DNA of 64,000 nt from Flavobacterium cheongpyeongense (GCF_003202435.1 NZ_QJHK01000001.1:310001-374000); one strand, 5' to 3'. Shown: positions 53,101 through 59,512, counted from the first letter of the stretch. Program-made: numbers and translations. Notes: generated by a model from the letters alone, not told the origin.

Positions 53101-55207
53101 TATCGAAGTCAAAAGAGGCGATTCAAATACCCCGGTTACGCATTTGGTGCAGAGCTTCGAGAAGATTTTTGGCATCAGTCGTCTGGTCGAATTGCTTACA
53201 GCACTTGGAAAAGCGAGTGTATACAAAGGCTATATTTATTCCTGGAATTATACCGATTTGACTAAACAAAAATTGTTTAGCTATTTATTAAAAAGATGCT
53301 TTCCGCTCAGATCAGACACTCAGGAACTTTTTAATGAATCCATTAAAAAAGCGAAAATATCAGAAGAAAGGTTAATTCAGGCAGCAATTTATGCACCACA
53401 ATGGCAGCAATTTATCAGCAATTACCTCGACTGGAACGGACTTGATGAAGGAATCTGGTGGCTTCATGCACATACCAAAACTGCAGCCTACGGAAGCGTA
53501 AATGCAGAATTAGAAAGTGAAGCAGCAAAATATTCAGCTTTGGACATTCAGGATTTTAAAGACGGTGCTGTTGACAAAGACTGGTTTACATCGGCCTATA
53601 AAAAATTAGGAAAAGCCAAATGGGAAATTCTTTACGAGTCCTCAAAATACATAACAGATGGTAACGGTCAGCGAAGAGCAAAGTTATACGCAAGCACGTT
53701 GACAGGCGATTTAAAAATCAGGGAAGTTACCACAAAAGTAAAAGACAAACGAGATCAGGATTACCTAAGAGTTTACGGATTGGTTCCGTTGAGTAAAACC
53801 AGTCCTGAAAAAGATATTTTGTCGCGTTACGAATACCTGCAGCAGTTTAAAAAAGAAAGCCGGGAATTTGGCTCGATGAAACAAACCAGCGAAGCACTTG
53901 CAATAAGGGTAGCACTCGAAAATCTGGCCAGAAATGCCGGTTATCCGGATCCTGTGCGTTTAACATGGGCGATGGAAACCAAACAGGTACAGAATATTTT
54001 ATCCAAAGAAACGGAAGTCAGACTTGATGATGTAATTATAAAACTGGTCATCAATAACGATGGAAAAGCAGATCTGGTAACGCTGAAAGGAGACAAGGAA
54101 TTAAAAGCGATTCCGCCAAAATACAAGAAAGAAAAAGCCATACTGGAACTCACAGATTATAGAAAAACAATGCGCGAGCAATGGGCAAGATCCAGAAAAG
54201 GTCTCGAAGAAAGTATGATTCGCGGAGACGAATTTTTATTCTCAGAAATGCAAAATCTTTTTGAGCATCCGATTATTTCGAAACATCTGGAGAAACTGGT
54301 TTTTATATCAAATGATAATCAAATTGGTTTTTATGTAGATGGAAACCTCATTTCGGCTCTGGGAGAAGTTTTGTATTTGAACGAAAAGCAGACTTTCAGG
54401 ATTGCACATTGTTTTGACTTGCATAAAAACGACGTCTGGATCGATTTTCAGTCGTATTGTTTTGATAATAAATTGCAGCAGCCCTTTAAGCAAATTTTTA
54501 GGGAATTATATATCCCGACTGCAGATGAGTTAAACGAAAAAGCTATTTCAAGACGTTACGCAGGACATCAGGTACAGCCGAAACAAACGTTGGCTTTACT
54601 GAAAAACAGGGGATGGAAAGTTGATTATGAAGAAGGATTGCAGAAAGTTTTCCATAAAGAAGGGTATCAGGTAAAAATGTACGCTATGGCAGACTGGTTC
54701 TCACCGGCAGATGTAGAAAGTCCGACTTTGGAAACGATTGAATTTCATTCTTTAAAAGACTATAAAAACATTCCGTTTGAAGATATCAATCCGCGTATTT
54801 TCTCAGAAGTCATGCGGGATATTGATTTGGTGGTAAGCATTGCCCATGTTGGTGGCGTTGATCCTGAAGCAAGTCATTCGTCAATCGAAATGAGGACCGT
54901 TTTATTAAGAGAAACATTGCGTTTGTTTAAAATAAAGAATGTCGAAATCCAGGAAAAACATGCCCTTATAAAAGGAGAACTTGCCAATTACAGTGTTCAT
55001 TTAGGAAGCGCAGTTGTTCATCAAATGCCGGGAAAATACCTGTCGATTCTTCCGGTTCATTCACAACACCGCGGACGTTTGTTTCTTCCGTTTGCCGATG
55101 ATGATCCAAAATCGGCAGAGGTAATGTCTAAGGTTTTATTGCTGGCAAAAGATAATGAAATTCAGGATCCGACAATTTTGACACAGATTGATAAAACGTA
55201 TGCTTAA
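50141..55207 (+). CDS. DUF4132-domain giant protein
   Basis: A 1688-residue protein, largely helical with HEAT-like repeats (for example the segment around SVEKKCLALKFAGETGDPYIEMPLFFKALEHENL read in parts near residue 350) and a C-terminal DUF4132/MolR-type region from about residue 1320 (REQWARSRKGLEESMIRGDEF, then AISRRYAGHQVQP, DIDLVVSIAHVGG, and a final LPVHSQHRGRLFLPFADDDPKS). DUF4132 proteins are found in conflict-type gene clusters and often with WGR, SWIM or TerD genes; the biochemical role is unknown. GC content is higher than in the nearby Septu-like pair. It is preceded by a small partner gene and is not preceded by the palindromic operator. Confidence 0.8.
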   Translation: MTIEDILGSKKVENPIKRFKKELAAIANTGLISQLLSKSKLKKEVAELGLLLLKLNDNYAGVYIALGSKDYTEFEKYVKTELWEDKNYYELLVYFFGAESAAYVKDAWNRLPKKMYQDGYARRSFRAPNNARFLLVNQVNFLRSLLGGPSIYNYQNSSYYDLSIEDQIRYDTELHNPVNQFRLWSSALEQGKEGLFQLFEAIIFNKDPRGKVSRNIIKALLNTEKKECWELVEKLLLAAQRQEGLRQTVLEALDETSIGALHYMMNVILENKLTRFSSVVRAIDTWTGLGWESEKETTVRNILQLAAGYFANPDSIAKAILSKNNNEVYMALWVQGVFDVEKTVPYLHELLENGSVEKKCLALKFAGETGDPYIEMPLFFKALEHENLQVLAFILPQMNALLNANSKSKFYIENPDYPQFFEKVYTLAEAITEKEKVFESKVFSWLTVKFERDSLYAAAIYLIGDSNERLELVLRKFESLSLTLRENLTREILGNFYSYSYYSMKNNNGNEEKIPTDFQRDFALRILKDRGESLVASAINVLNRVVLSETALEIFQELFKRKNSTLKKNLIAIILKQEDSKIENFVNQTLEKGDLEQRMSVLDVMLQLQKNNKLTDKVNDWVKEYLAKPKITEKETKFLEQLEPEKKKDILSAENGYGFYTPNEISPYDLPKPEADSLYAKAVKTAQYGFSKPMPHIKKEIDKLYKCYHENSNYEYEVENYDNSKITLLLGNTFRRIKYLKEENAQIAATNYPLYEVWSGWFENSGLAERDLFLLTLISSCDRKVFRDFLEKHVFYYKELLPHQKKNGYDWDNAILQILNALQQKYSFNEKTDFLIDACSALYADLPKSILEFEYKPGKDEYYYNTNNGNGWQNQHFFDIYLNAINVENLTKEQNIKVWNLYRWRQLNGLQHNSTYNKPLLYLYCAAFEQNAITEGELYEGILESDRISTLTSENKKQHRHVAGEALLERFPFLVPMIDKIRETFLDIEVKRGDSNTPVTHLVQSFEKIFGISRLVELLTALGKASVYKGYIYSWNYTDLTKQKLFSYLLKRCFPLRSDTQELFNESIKKAKISEERLIQAAIYAPQWQQFISNYLDWNGLDEGIWWLHAHTKTAAYGSVNAELESEAAKYSALDIQDFKDGAVDKDWFTSAYKKLGKAKWEILYESSKYITDGNGQRRAKLYASTLTGDLKIREVTTKVKDKRDQDYLRVYGLVPLSKTSPEKDILSRYEYLQQFKKESREFGSMKQTSEALAIRVALENLARNAGYPDPVRLTWAMETKQVQNILSKETEVRLDDVIIKLVINNDGKADLVTLKGDKELKAIPPKYKKEKAILELTDYRKTMREQWARSRKGLEESMIRGDEFLFSEMQNLFEHPIISKHLEKLVFISNDNQIGFYVDGNLISALGEVLYLNEKQTFRIAHCFDLHKNDVWIDFQSYCFDNKLQQPFKQIFRELYIPTADELNEKAISRRYAGHQVQPKQTLALLKNRGWKVDYEEGLQKVFHKEGYQVKMYAMADWFSPADVESPTLETIEFHSLKDYKNIPFEDINPRIFSEVMRDIDLVVSIAHVGGVDPEASHSSIEMRTVLLRETLRLFKIKNVEIQEKHALIKGELANYSVHLGSAVVHQMPGKYLSILPVHSQHRGRLFLPFADDDPKSAEVMSKVLLLAKDNEIQDPTILTQIDKTYA

Positions 55208-55249
55208 ATTAGCTCTTAACGTGTACCATTTTTAAATTTTCATAAATAA

Positions 55250-55281
55250 TTGTTAAAATAAGGTAATAAAAACTATATTTG
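55250..55281 (+). promoter_or_regulatory. Promoter of the first small ORF
   Basis: TTG at 55250-55252, 21 bases, then TATATTTG at 55274-55281: a good Bacteroidota promoter, located directly after the DUF4132 gene. Confidence 0.65.
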
Positions 55282-55316
55282 CACTCGAAATATAACAATA
55301 AATAAAAACAACTATC

Positions 55317-55409
55317 ATGTCAATACAACCAAAGTACGATCGTTTAGAAGGATTTCTTCCGGCTGAGATCTCAGGATGTGATAGTATTTTTTATGAAATT
55401 GAAGTGTAA
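55317..55409 (+). CDS. 30-residue small ORF
   Basis: MSIQPKYDRLEGFLPAEISG, then CDSIFYEIEV and a stop. It has a promoter at 55250-55281 and a strong terminator at 55438, so it is a complete small transcription unit. The peptide is acidic with one cysteine. It could be a microprotein, an antitoxin or modifier, or the visible part of a small RNA. Confidence 0.5.
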   Translation: MSIQPKYDRLEGFLPAEISGCDSIFYEIEV

Positions 55410-55437
55410 AGTATAGTTTTAAAATCAGCATAAATAC

Positions 55438-55470
55438 AAAAAAGCGTCCTCAAAATGAGACGCTTTTTTT
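55438..55470 (+). terminator. Terminator of the small unit
   Basis: AAAAAAGCGTC and ACGCTTTTTTT arms with an inner CTCA/TGAG pairing and a four-base loop: a strong Rho-independent terminator. Confidence 0.9.
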
Positions 55471-55757
55471 GTTTTCTGACAGTTTTCAATCAAAAAGCAA
55501 AAGAGAAACCAATCAGGATTTTAGAAAATAGAAGTAAAAAATGATTTAAAACAGACGCCTAACTAAAAATAATTAAAAAAATAAAGAATCAAATGTTTAA
55601 TGCATAACCTAAATATTGAAATATAATCTTGAAAAGTAATCTGATGAGAGACAGTCATTTGATACAAAACAGAATCTGCCAAAGAATGCGGACAGGGATT
55701 TTTACCGCTATTTTTATTATAAAATACTAATAATCAACAAAATAAATTCAAAAAAGA
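55471..55757. other. Gene-free AT-rich gap
   Basis: About 290 bases without a credible frame, repeat or tRNA-like fold. It separates two small units, each with its own promoter and terminator. Confidence 0.5.
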
Positions 55758-55790
55758 TTTGGATAATTGATTTTTTCGACTTTATCTTTG
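55758..55790 (+). promoter_or_regulatory. Promoter of the second small ORF
   Basis: TTTG at 55758-55761, 21 bases, then TATCTTTG at 55783-55790, matching the Bacteroidota consensus at both boxes. Confidence 0.7.
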
Positions 55791-55858
55791 CCGAAGAAAA
55801 TCTGAAAAAAGAATTTCAATATCATAAAGAGATTTCAAAATATAATACAGCATATAAA

Positions 55859-55954
55859 ATGAATTTCAATTATAAAATATATAGCGTAGAACTGCAAACA
55901 CCGGGATTAGATCACGGATGTTTTACAGCACAGGTGCATGAATACAGGCAATAG
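55859..55954 (+). CDS. 31-residue small ORF
   Basis: MNFNYKIYSVELQTPGLDHG, then CFTAQVHEYRQ and a stop. Like the 30-residue ORF upstream it has one cysteine after a glycine, its own consensus promoter and a following hairpin terminator. No family recognised. It directly precedes the tRNA-like array, which would be reached by read-through of the hairpin. Confidence 0.5.
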   Translation: MNFNYKIYSVELQTPGLDHGCFTAQVHEYRQ

Positions 55955-55982
55955 GATACGTATATCTTATTATATCTTATGT

Positions 55983-56009
55983 AGCACCTTTAACCGGGTG
56001 CTTTTTTTA
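55983..56009 (+). terminator. Terminator before the tRNA-like array
   Basis: AGCACC, an eight-base loop and GGTGCT, followed by seven T. It ends the 31-residue ORF unit 18 bases before the first tRNA-like sequence. Confidence 0.8.
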
Positions 56010-56026
56010 TGCCCGAAAAATAAAAT

Positions 56027-56099
56027 GATTTTGTAGCTCAATTGGCAGAGCAATTGGATACTACCCAGGAGGCTGAAGGTTCGAACCCTTCCAAAATCA
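56027..56099 (+). tRNA. tRNA-like 1, anticodon position reads ACU
   Basis: Exactly 73 bases in the canonical layout: acceptor GATTTTG/CAAAATC perfectly paired, T8-A9, D arm GCTC-AATTGGCA-GAGC, T arm GAAGG-TTCGAAC-CCTTC, discriminator A. The 15-48 pair (A-T) is also compatible. The anticodon arm ATTGG-ATACTAC-CCAGG has only three or four good pairs and gives T33 with ACT at 34-36. That would read a serine codon, yet the variable loop is short, unlike any serine tRNA, and A34 is rare in bacteria. CCA is not encoded. Confidence 0.75.
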
Positions 56100-56123
56100 A
56101 AAAAATGTTCTCTAGAAAGAACA

Positions 56124-56196
56124 GGCTCATTGGGGTTACTGGCTAACCTTCCCGACTGTCTCTCGGGAGAAACGGGTTCGACTCCCGTATGAGCCG
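56124..56196 (+). tRNA. tRNA-like 2, Asp(GUC)-type
   Basis: 73 bases: acceptor GGCTCAT/ATGAGCC perfect, D stem GGGT/AACT-type pairing (four pairs, one G-U), anticodon arm CCCGA-CTGTCTC-TCGGG perfect with anticodon GTC, T arm ACGGG-TTCGACT-CCCGT perfect, discriminator G. GUC with G73 is the aspartate identity pair. Unusual features are T at position 37, where a purine is expected, and T14. It may be a functional aspartate tRNA or a look-alike substrate. Confidence 0.8.
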
Positions 56197-56201
56197 CAAA
56201 T

Positions 56202-56273
56202 GGTGTTTTTAGTTTATCTGGTAAAACCTCGGGCAGTGAATCCGAAGAAAAGGGTTCGATTCCTGAAAACACC
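56202..56273 (+). tRNA. tRNA-like 3, His(GUG)-type with weak T arm
   Basis: A G at -1 faces C73, the histidine tRNA signature. The acceptor GTGTTTT/AAAACAC is perfect, T8-A9 present, D stem GTTT/AAAC, anticodon arm TCGGG-CAGTGAA-TCCGA with anticodon GTG. Deviations: position 33 is A rather than the universal U, and the T stem around TTCGATT has only about three pairs. A normal ribosome-competent tRNA would not be expected to carry A33. Confidence 0.7.
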
Positions 56274-56280
56274 CAAACCG

Positions 56281-56371
56281 GGGAAGATAACGGTGCTTGT
56301 ATACCCGCCTTGGATGCGGGAGGCAGCAGGTTCTAAATGCTTTGCATTCGTGAACACCTTAATGCTTCCCA
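56281..56371 (+). tRNA. tRNA-like 4, Pro(UGG)-type with extra arm
   Basis: Acceptor GGGAAG pairs with CTTCCC, discriminator A. The anticodon arm CCCGC-CTTGGAT-GCGGG is perfect with T33 and anticodon TGG (proline). The D region is short with at most three pairs. The T region is replaced by a longer segment that contains a hairpin AATGC-TTT-GCATT inside an AGGT...ACCT stem, so the total is 91 bases. It is a tRNA-like RNA with a remodelled T arm. Confidence 0.6.
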
Positions 56372-56378
56372 GACAAAT

Positions 56379-56442
56379 ACAGGAATGGTGAAATGGCAGA
56401 TTTAGGATTTGTTTTCTGAGTGTTCAAGTCTCCCTTCCTGTA
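56379..56442 (+). tRNA. tRNA-like 5, Leu(UAG)-type lacking a D arm
   Basis: Acceptor ACAGGAA/TTCCTGT perfect, discriminator A. The anticodon arm GCAGA-TTTAGGA-TTTGT pairs over five positions (two G-U) with T33, anticodon TAG and G37, the leucine pattern. Only ten bases lie between acceptor and anticodon arms, too few for a D arm, and there is no long variable arm. The T loop TTCAAGT is normal but its stem is weak. At 64 bases it resembles reduced mitochondrial-type tRNAs. It ends 33 bases before the ligase start codon. Confidence 0.6.
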
Positions 56443-56474
56443 CAAAAATGAAGTTTAATTTTAAGAAATTTAAA

Positions 56475-57053
56475 ATGAAAAAGATCAGCACCTTGTTTGC
56501 TAAAGATCCAAAAAATTTGGCAAGAGTAGTAAATAAAATAAATGCAGAAAATGCCTGGGTAATAAATGGAGAAGCCATTGCGACAAGAAAATTTGATGGT
56601 ACGGCAGTTGCTATTATTGAAGGAGAGTTGTTTAAGAGATTTGATGCCAAAAAAGGAAGAAAAATTCCGTCAGGCGCAATTCCGTGTCAGGAAGCAGATT
56701 TAATTTCCGGACACCACCCGCACTGGTTAAAATGCGATCGCACAAAATCGGAAGATCAATTTTTCTTTGAAGGTTTTGATAATTTAGTAATCAAAACAGA
56801 CGGAACTTACGAGTTATGCGGTCCCAAAGTACAAGGTAACCCGGAAAGATTAGTAACACATCAATTGGTAAAACATGGTTCTGAAATAATCGATCTGGAA
56901 AGTGTTGCCTTTGAAGATTTAAAAGCCTTCTTAATGAGTGATGAAACAGATATGGAAGGTATTGTTTTCCATCACAAACTAGATGGCAGAATGTGTAAGT
57001 TAAGAAAATCTGATTTTGGTATTAAGCGATTGGAAGTAGTGCTTAATGAATAA
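56475..57053 (+). CDS. Short RNA ligase-family protein
   Basis: A ligase of 192 residues, well below normal ligase size. Motif I is RKFDGTA with Lys39 as the likely adenylated residue, motif III-IIIa is near FFEGFDNLVIKTDG, motif IV is MEGIVFHH and motif V is CKLRKSDFGI. An upstream in-frame ATG at 56448 would add nine residues; the later one is favoured because TTTAAAATG is typical here. The catalytic core is complete but no C-terminal domain is present, as in the small RNA ligase family I recall as DUF5565. It is directly downstream of five tRNA-like sequences, which may be its substrates. Confidence 0.8.
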   Translation: MKKISTLFAKDPKNLARVVNKINAENAWVINGEAIATRKFDGTAVAIIEGELFKRFDAKKGRKIPSGAIPCQEADLISGHHPHWLKCDRTKSEDQFFFEGFDNLVIKTDGTYELCGPKVQGNPERLVTHQLVKHGSEIIDLESVAFEDLKAFLMSDETDMEGIVFHHKLDGRMCKLRKSDFGIKRLEVVLNE

Positions 57054-57089
57054 TACTAATTAGTAAAGAGTTATTAGTGATTAGGAGAG

Positions 57090-57186
57090 TGTCAGTTCGA
57101 GTTTTTTTAAGAATTCGAAAGCAATTTCAAAAAAAGTATCGATAGTCATTTTTAGAAGAATGTTTCTTGATACGCTTCGCACTCGG
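57090..57186. repeat. Dispersed flavobacterial repeat
   Basis: TGTCAGTTCGAG at the left and CTTGATACGCTTCGCACTCGG at the right (given here in part) are parts of a repeat type common between flavobacterial genes. The left GAG and right CTC-containing ends can pair through a long A/T-rich loop. Confidence 0.5.
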
Positions 57187-57227
57187 AGAGATATCCAAAA
57201 TAAACAATAAAAGTAAAAAATAGAAAA

Positions 57228-58238
57228 ATGGAATTTAGAAAATATAATTCAATAGAAAATACACACCAAAGACAAGTTTTGGAACAAATTATCATGCATG
57301 GTTTTGAAAAAGAAACCTATATCGTACAAGAAAAAGTTCATGGTGCTAACTTCTCTTTCTACACTGATGGAGAAACAATTAAAATTGCAAAGCGAACTGA
57401 TTTCGTTAGTGAAGAAGAGACTTTTTACAATGCTCATGAAGTAGCAAAACGTTATAAAGAAAAAGTTTTGGAAGCTTTTAAAACCGTACAATCAGAATTT
57501 CAGGAAACCCAATTTATTGTCATTTTTGGGGAATTGTTTGGTGGGAATTACAATCATAAAGAAGTACCCGTAGCAAAAAACGCTATCAAAGTACAAAAAG
57601 GAGTAGACTATTGTCCGGAAAACGATTTTTATGCTTTTGACATTAAAGTAAATGGTACGCATTATTTAACCGTTGATTCGGCAAATAGTGTGTTTGAAAA
57701 AATAGGTTTCTTTTATGCAAAGACCTTGTTTAAAGGGACTTTAGAAGAAGTATTTCGTTATCCAAATGAGTTTAATTCCTTGATACCAGGTTGGTTGGGT
57801 TTTCCTCAATTAGAAAATAATATTTGTGAAGGAGTTATTATTAAACCTAATGTTCCTAAGTATTTTGGAAATGGATCACGAGTAATTTTGAAAAATAAGA
57901 ATCAAAAATGGGCAGAGGTAGGTAAAAACAACAAGCTTAAAAAAGAACATAAAGAAGTTTATTTTTCAGGAGAAGCGCAAAGTGTTTGGGAGCATATTCA
58001 AAACTATATTACAACCAACAGATTGTATAATGTGTTGAGTAAAGATGGAGAATTTCAGCCAAAATTAATGGGGAAATTGGTAGGATTGTTATCACAAGAT
58101 ATTATTACTGATTTTAAAAAAGACAACCCAACCGCTTTTGATGTTTTGGAAAAAGAAGAACAAAAAAGCATTAATAAAAGCATCAATAACCAAGTGATAT
58201 GCTTAATTAAAGAAGAGTTTATGACTATTAAAGTGTAA
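57228..58238 (+). CDS. T4 Rnl2-like RNA ligase
   Basis: A 336-residue ligase of the T4 Rnl2 class, which seals nicks in double-stranded RNA. Motif I is EKVHGANFSF with Lys36 as nucleophile, motif III/IIIa includes FIVIFGELFGGNYNH (97-110), motif IV EGVIIKPN (201-208) and motif V LKNKNQKWAEV (221-231). A C-terminal domain of about 100 residues is present, so the length equals T4 Rnl2. It lies 174 bases after the short ligase. With the two ligases further upstream, it makes four RNA ligases of different classes within 18 kb. Confidence 0.92.
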   Translation: MEFRKYNSIENTHQRQVLEQIIMHGFEKETYIVQEKVHGANFSFYTDGETIKIAKRTDFVSEEETFYNAHEVAKRYKEKVLEAFKTVQSEFQETQFIVIFGELFGGNYNHKEVPVAKNAIKVQKGVDYCPENDFYAFDIKVNGTHYLTVDSANSVFEKIGFFYAKTLFKGTLEEVFRYPNEFNSLIPGWLGFPQLENNICEGVIIKPNVPKYFGNGSRVILKNKNQKWAEVGKNNKLKKEHKEVYFSGEAQSVWEHIQNYITTNRLYNVLSKDGEFQPKLMGKLVGLLSQDIITDFKKDNPTAFDVLEKEEQKSINKSINNQVICLIKEEFMTIKV

Positions 58239-58246
58239 AAGACTTT

Positions 58247-58406
58247 GTGAGAGGCTAAAACTATAAGTGCAGGCGCATCTGTAACCGTAGCAGAAGATAC
58301 TGTTGCAAAACAGGGAAACTGGCATTGTTACGAAAACAAACATCGTTTTACAAGAGAATGGGAAAGCGAATTTACCGCCACTACTGAACCTATCTGTCAG
58401 AAATAA
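58247..58406 (+). pseudogene. Gene fragment, unknown
   Basis: An open tail without a start reads ISAGASVTVAEDTVAKQGNW, then HCYENKHRFTREWESEF and TATTEPICQK before a stop. The composition (Cys, Trp, His) is protein-like. The frame is closed upstream by a stop directly before GAGGCTAAA. It is the end of a lost gene, or an inserted piece; no family recognised. Confidence 0.45.
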
Positions 58407-58501
58407 ATCATATTCCGAATATTATCCGATATGAGGCTGTGAGAGAGGTTTGTCTCGAGTATTATAGAATGGATCAACAACTGAGTTTAATAAAAAATGC
58501 A

Positions 58502-58540
58502 ACTACGCAAAATAATTGCGCAGTTATATAGGAATCTTTG
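58502..58540 (+). promoter_or_regulatory. Repair-regulon operator and promoter, copy 5
   Basis: ACTACGCA, AAATAAT, TGCGCAGT at 58502-58524, identical to copy 4, then 9 bases and ATCTTTG at 58534-58540, followed by CTCAGGAAAT, which resembles the TTCAGGAAAT after copy 1. The next complete gene is the exonuclease 237 bases away; a gene fragment and a hairpin lie between. Confidence 0.85.
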
Positions 58541-58561
58541 CTCAGGAAATAAGGGAAGAAT

Positions 58562-58670
58562 AAACGCTGACAGGAGTTATTGAAAATGGATTGAAGGAGG
58601 AAGACAAAATTATTTTAGAGATTGAAAAGATGGAGTTGTACCAATTACTGATTTTGGGGAATCATGATTA
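58562..58670 (+). pseudogene. Gene fragment between operator and exonuclease
   Basis: The frame TLTGVIENGLKEEDKIILEI, then EKMELYQLLILGNHD and stop lacks a start codon. It lies directly after operator copy 5, so it could be the remains of the gene this promoter once served, or part of a leader or small RNA. Confidence 0.4.
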
Positions 58671-58717
58671 AAACTAAAAGATGATCAATTAGCTAAAAGA
58701 TTTCGTTAAATGAGGAT

Positions 58718-58746
58718 AACCGCCAGTTTAAAAGGCTGGTGGTTTT
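58718..58746 (+). terminator. Hairpin before the exonuclease gene
   Basis: AACCGCCAG, nine bases, CTGGTGGTT (one G-U pair), then TT. A weak terminator that would end a transcript of about 200 bases from operator copy 5, or a leader hairpin. Confidence 0.5.
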
Positions 58747-58776
58747 AAAAAATTAATTATTAAAATTTAAACAAAA

Positions 58777-59322
58777 ATGAAAACTACAGATAAAATTATT
58801 ATTATCGATTTAGAGGCCACATGCTGGCAGAGCGAAGTCCCGAAAGGGCAACAAAATGAAATTATTGAGATTGGATTAGCGGTCTTGGATGCTGAAACTG
58901 GAGAGATTACCCAAAACATAGGTATTCTCATAAAGCCGCAACGCTCAACGGTGAGTTTGTTTTGTACGGAACTTACCACCATTACACAGGATTTACTTGA
59001 TAAAAACGGAGTAAGTTTTGAAGATGCCATTAATCAATTAACAGATGAATACCAACCCGATTTATATACTTGGGCAAGTTACGGTCAGTACGACCTGAAT
59101 ATGTTGCAGAAACAATGTAAATCTTTTGGAATTCCGTATCCCATGGGTGATGAGCATATTAATGTAAAAACATGGTTTGCCGAGAAATTCGGTTTAAAGA
59201 AACCAACCGGAATGAACGGTGCTTTGCATCTGTTGAATATTCCGTTGGAGGGAACGCATCACCGCGGAATTGATGATGCTAAAAATATTGCTAAGATTTT
59301 GCATTGGTGTTTAAAGAATTAG
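58777..59322 (+). CDS. DEDDh 3'-5' exonuclease (ERI1/KapD-like)
   Basis: A 181-residue DEDDh exonuclease. Exo I is IIIDLEATCW (Asp11, Glu13), Exo II is around WASYGQYDLNML, and Exo III is HHRGIDDAKNIAKIL with the catalytic His and Asp. The extended GQQNEIIEIGLAVLD resembles ERI1/KapD-type RNases that trim structured RNA 3' ends. It follows operator copy 5 and probably belongs to the repair regulon, supplying 3'-end trimming before repair. Confidence 0.88.
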   Translation: MKTTDKIIIIDLEATCWQSEVPKGQQNEIIEIGLAVLDAETGEITQNIGILIKPQRSTVSLFCTELTTITQDLLDKNGVSFEDAINQLTDEYQPDLYTWASYGQYDLNMLQKQCKSFGIPYPMGDEHINVKTWFAEKFGLKKPTGMNGALHLLNIPLEGTHHRGIDDAKNIAKILHWCLKN

Positions 59323-59339
59323 AATTGTTTTTTGTTACC

Positions 59340-59430
59340 AGCGATCATTTACAAAAGTGATAGCGACAGAAGGAACTGCAGATATTTGTGTATTTGCGGT
59401 TTCTCTTTTTACCAAAGCATAAACCAAATT
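59340..59430 (+). pseudogene. Short gene fragment
   Basis: The frame YQRSFTKVIATEGTADICVF then AVSLFTKA and stop looks protein-like but has no start and is followed by disordered sequence. It is part of the debris between the exonuclease and the TPR-like remnant. Confidence 0.35.
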
Positions 59431-59512
59431 GTGGTGATTTTAGGCATAAATAATATTTTAACAAAGTTTAGATTTAATGATATATTTGTGAAAAAGCTTC
59501 ACTATAAGTTAA

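Noticed and set aside
55970..56272. A 100-codon minus-strand frame over the tRNA-like array
   Set aside because: It is the antisense of tRNA-like elements 1-3 and begins inside the third; the tRNA folds account for the sequence.
56200..56391. A 63-codon plus-strand frame in the same array
   Set aside because: It overlaps tRNA-like elements 3 to 5 completely and has no promoter or conserved pattern.
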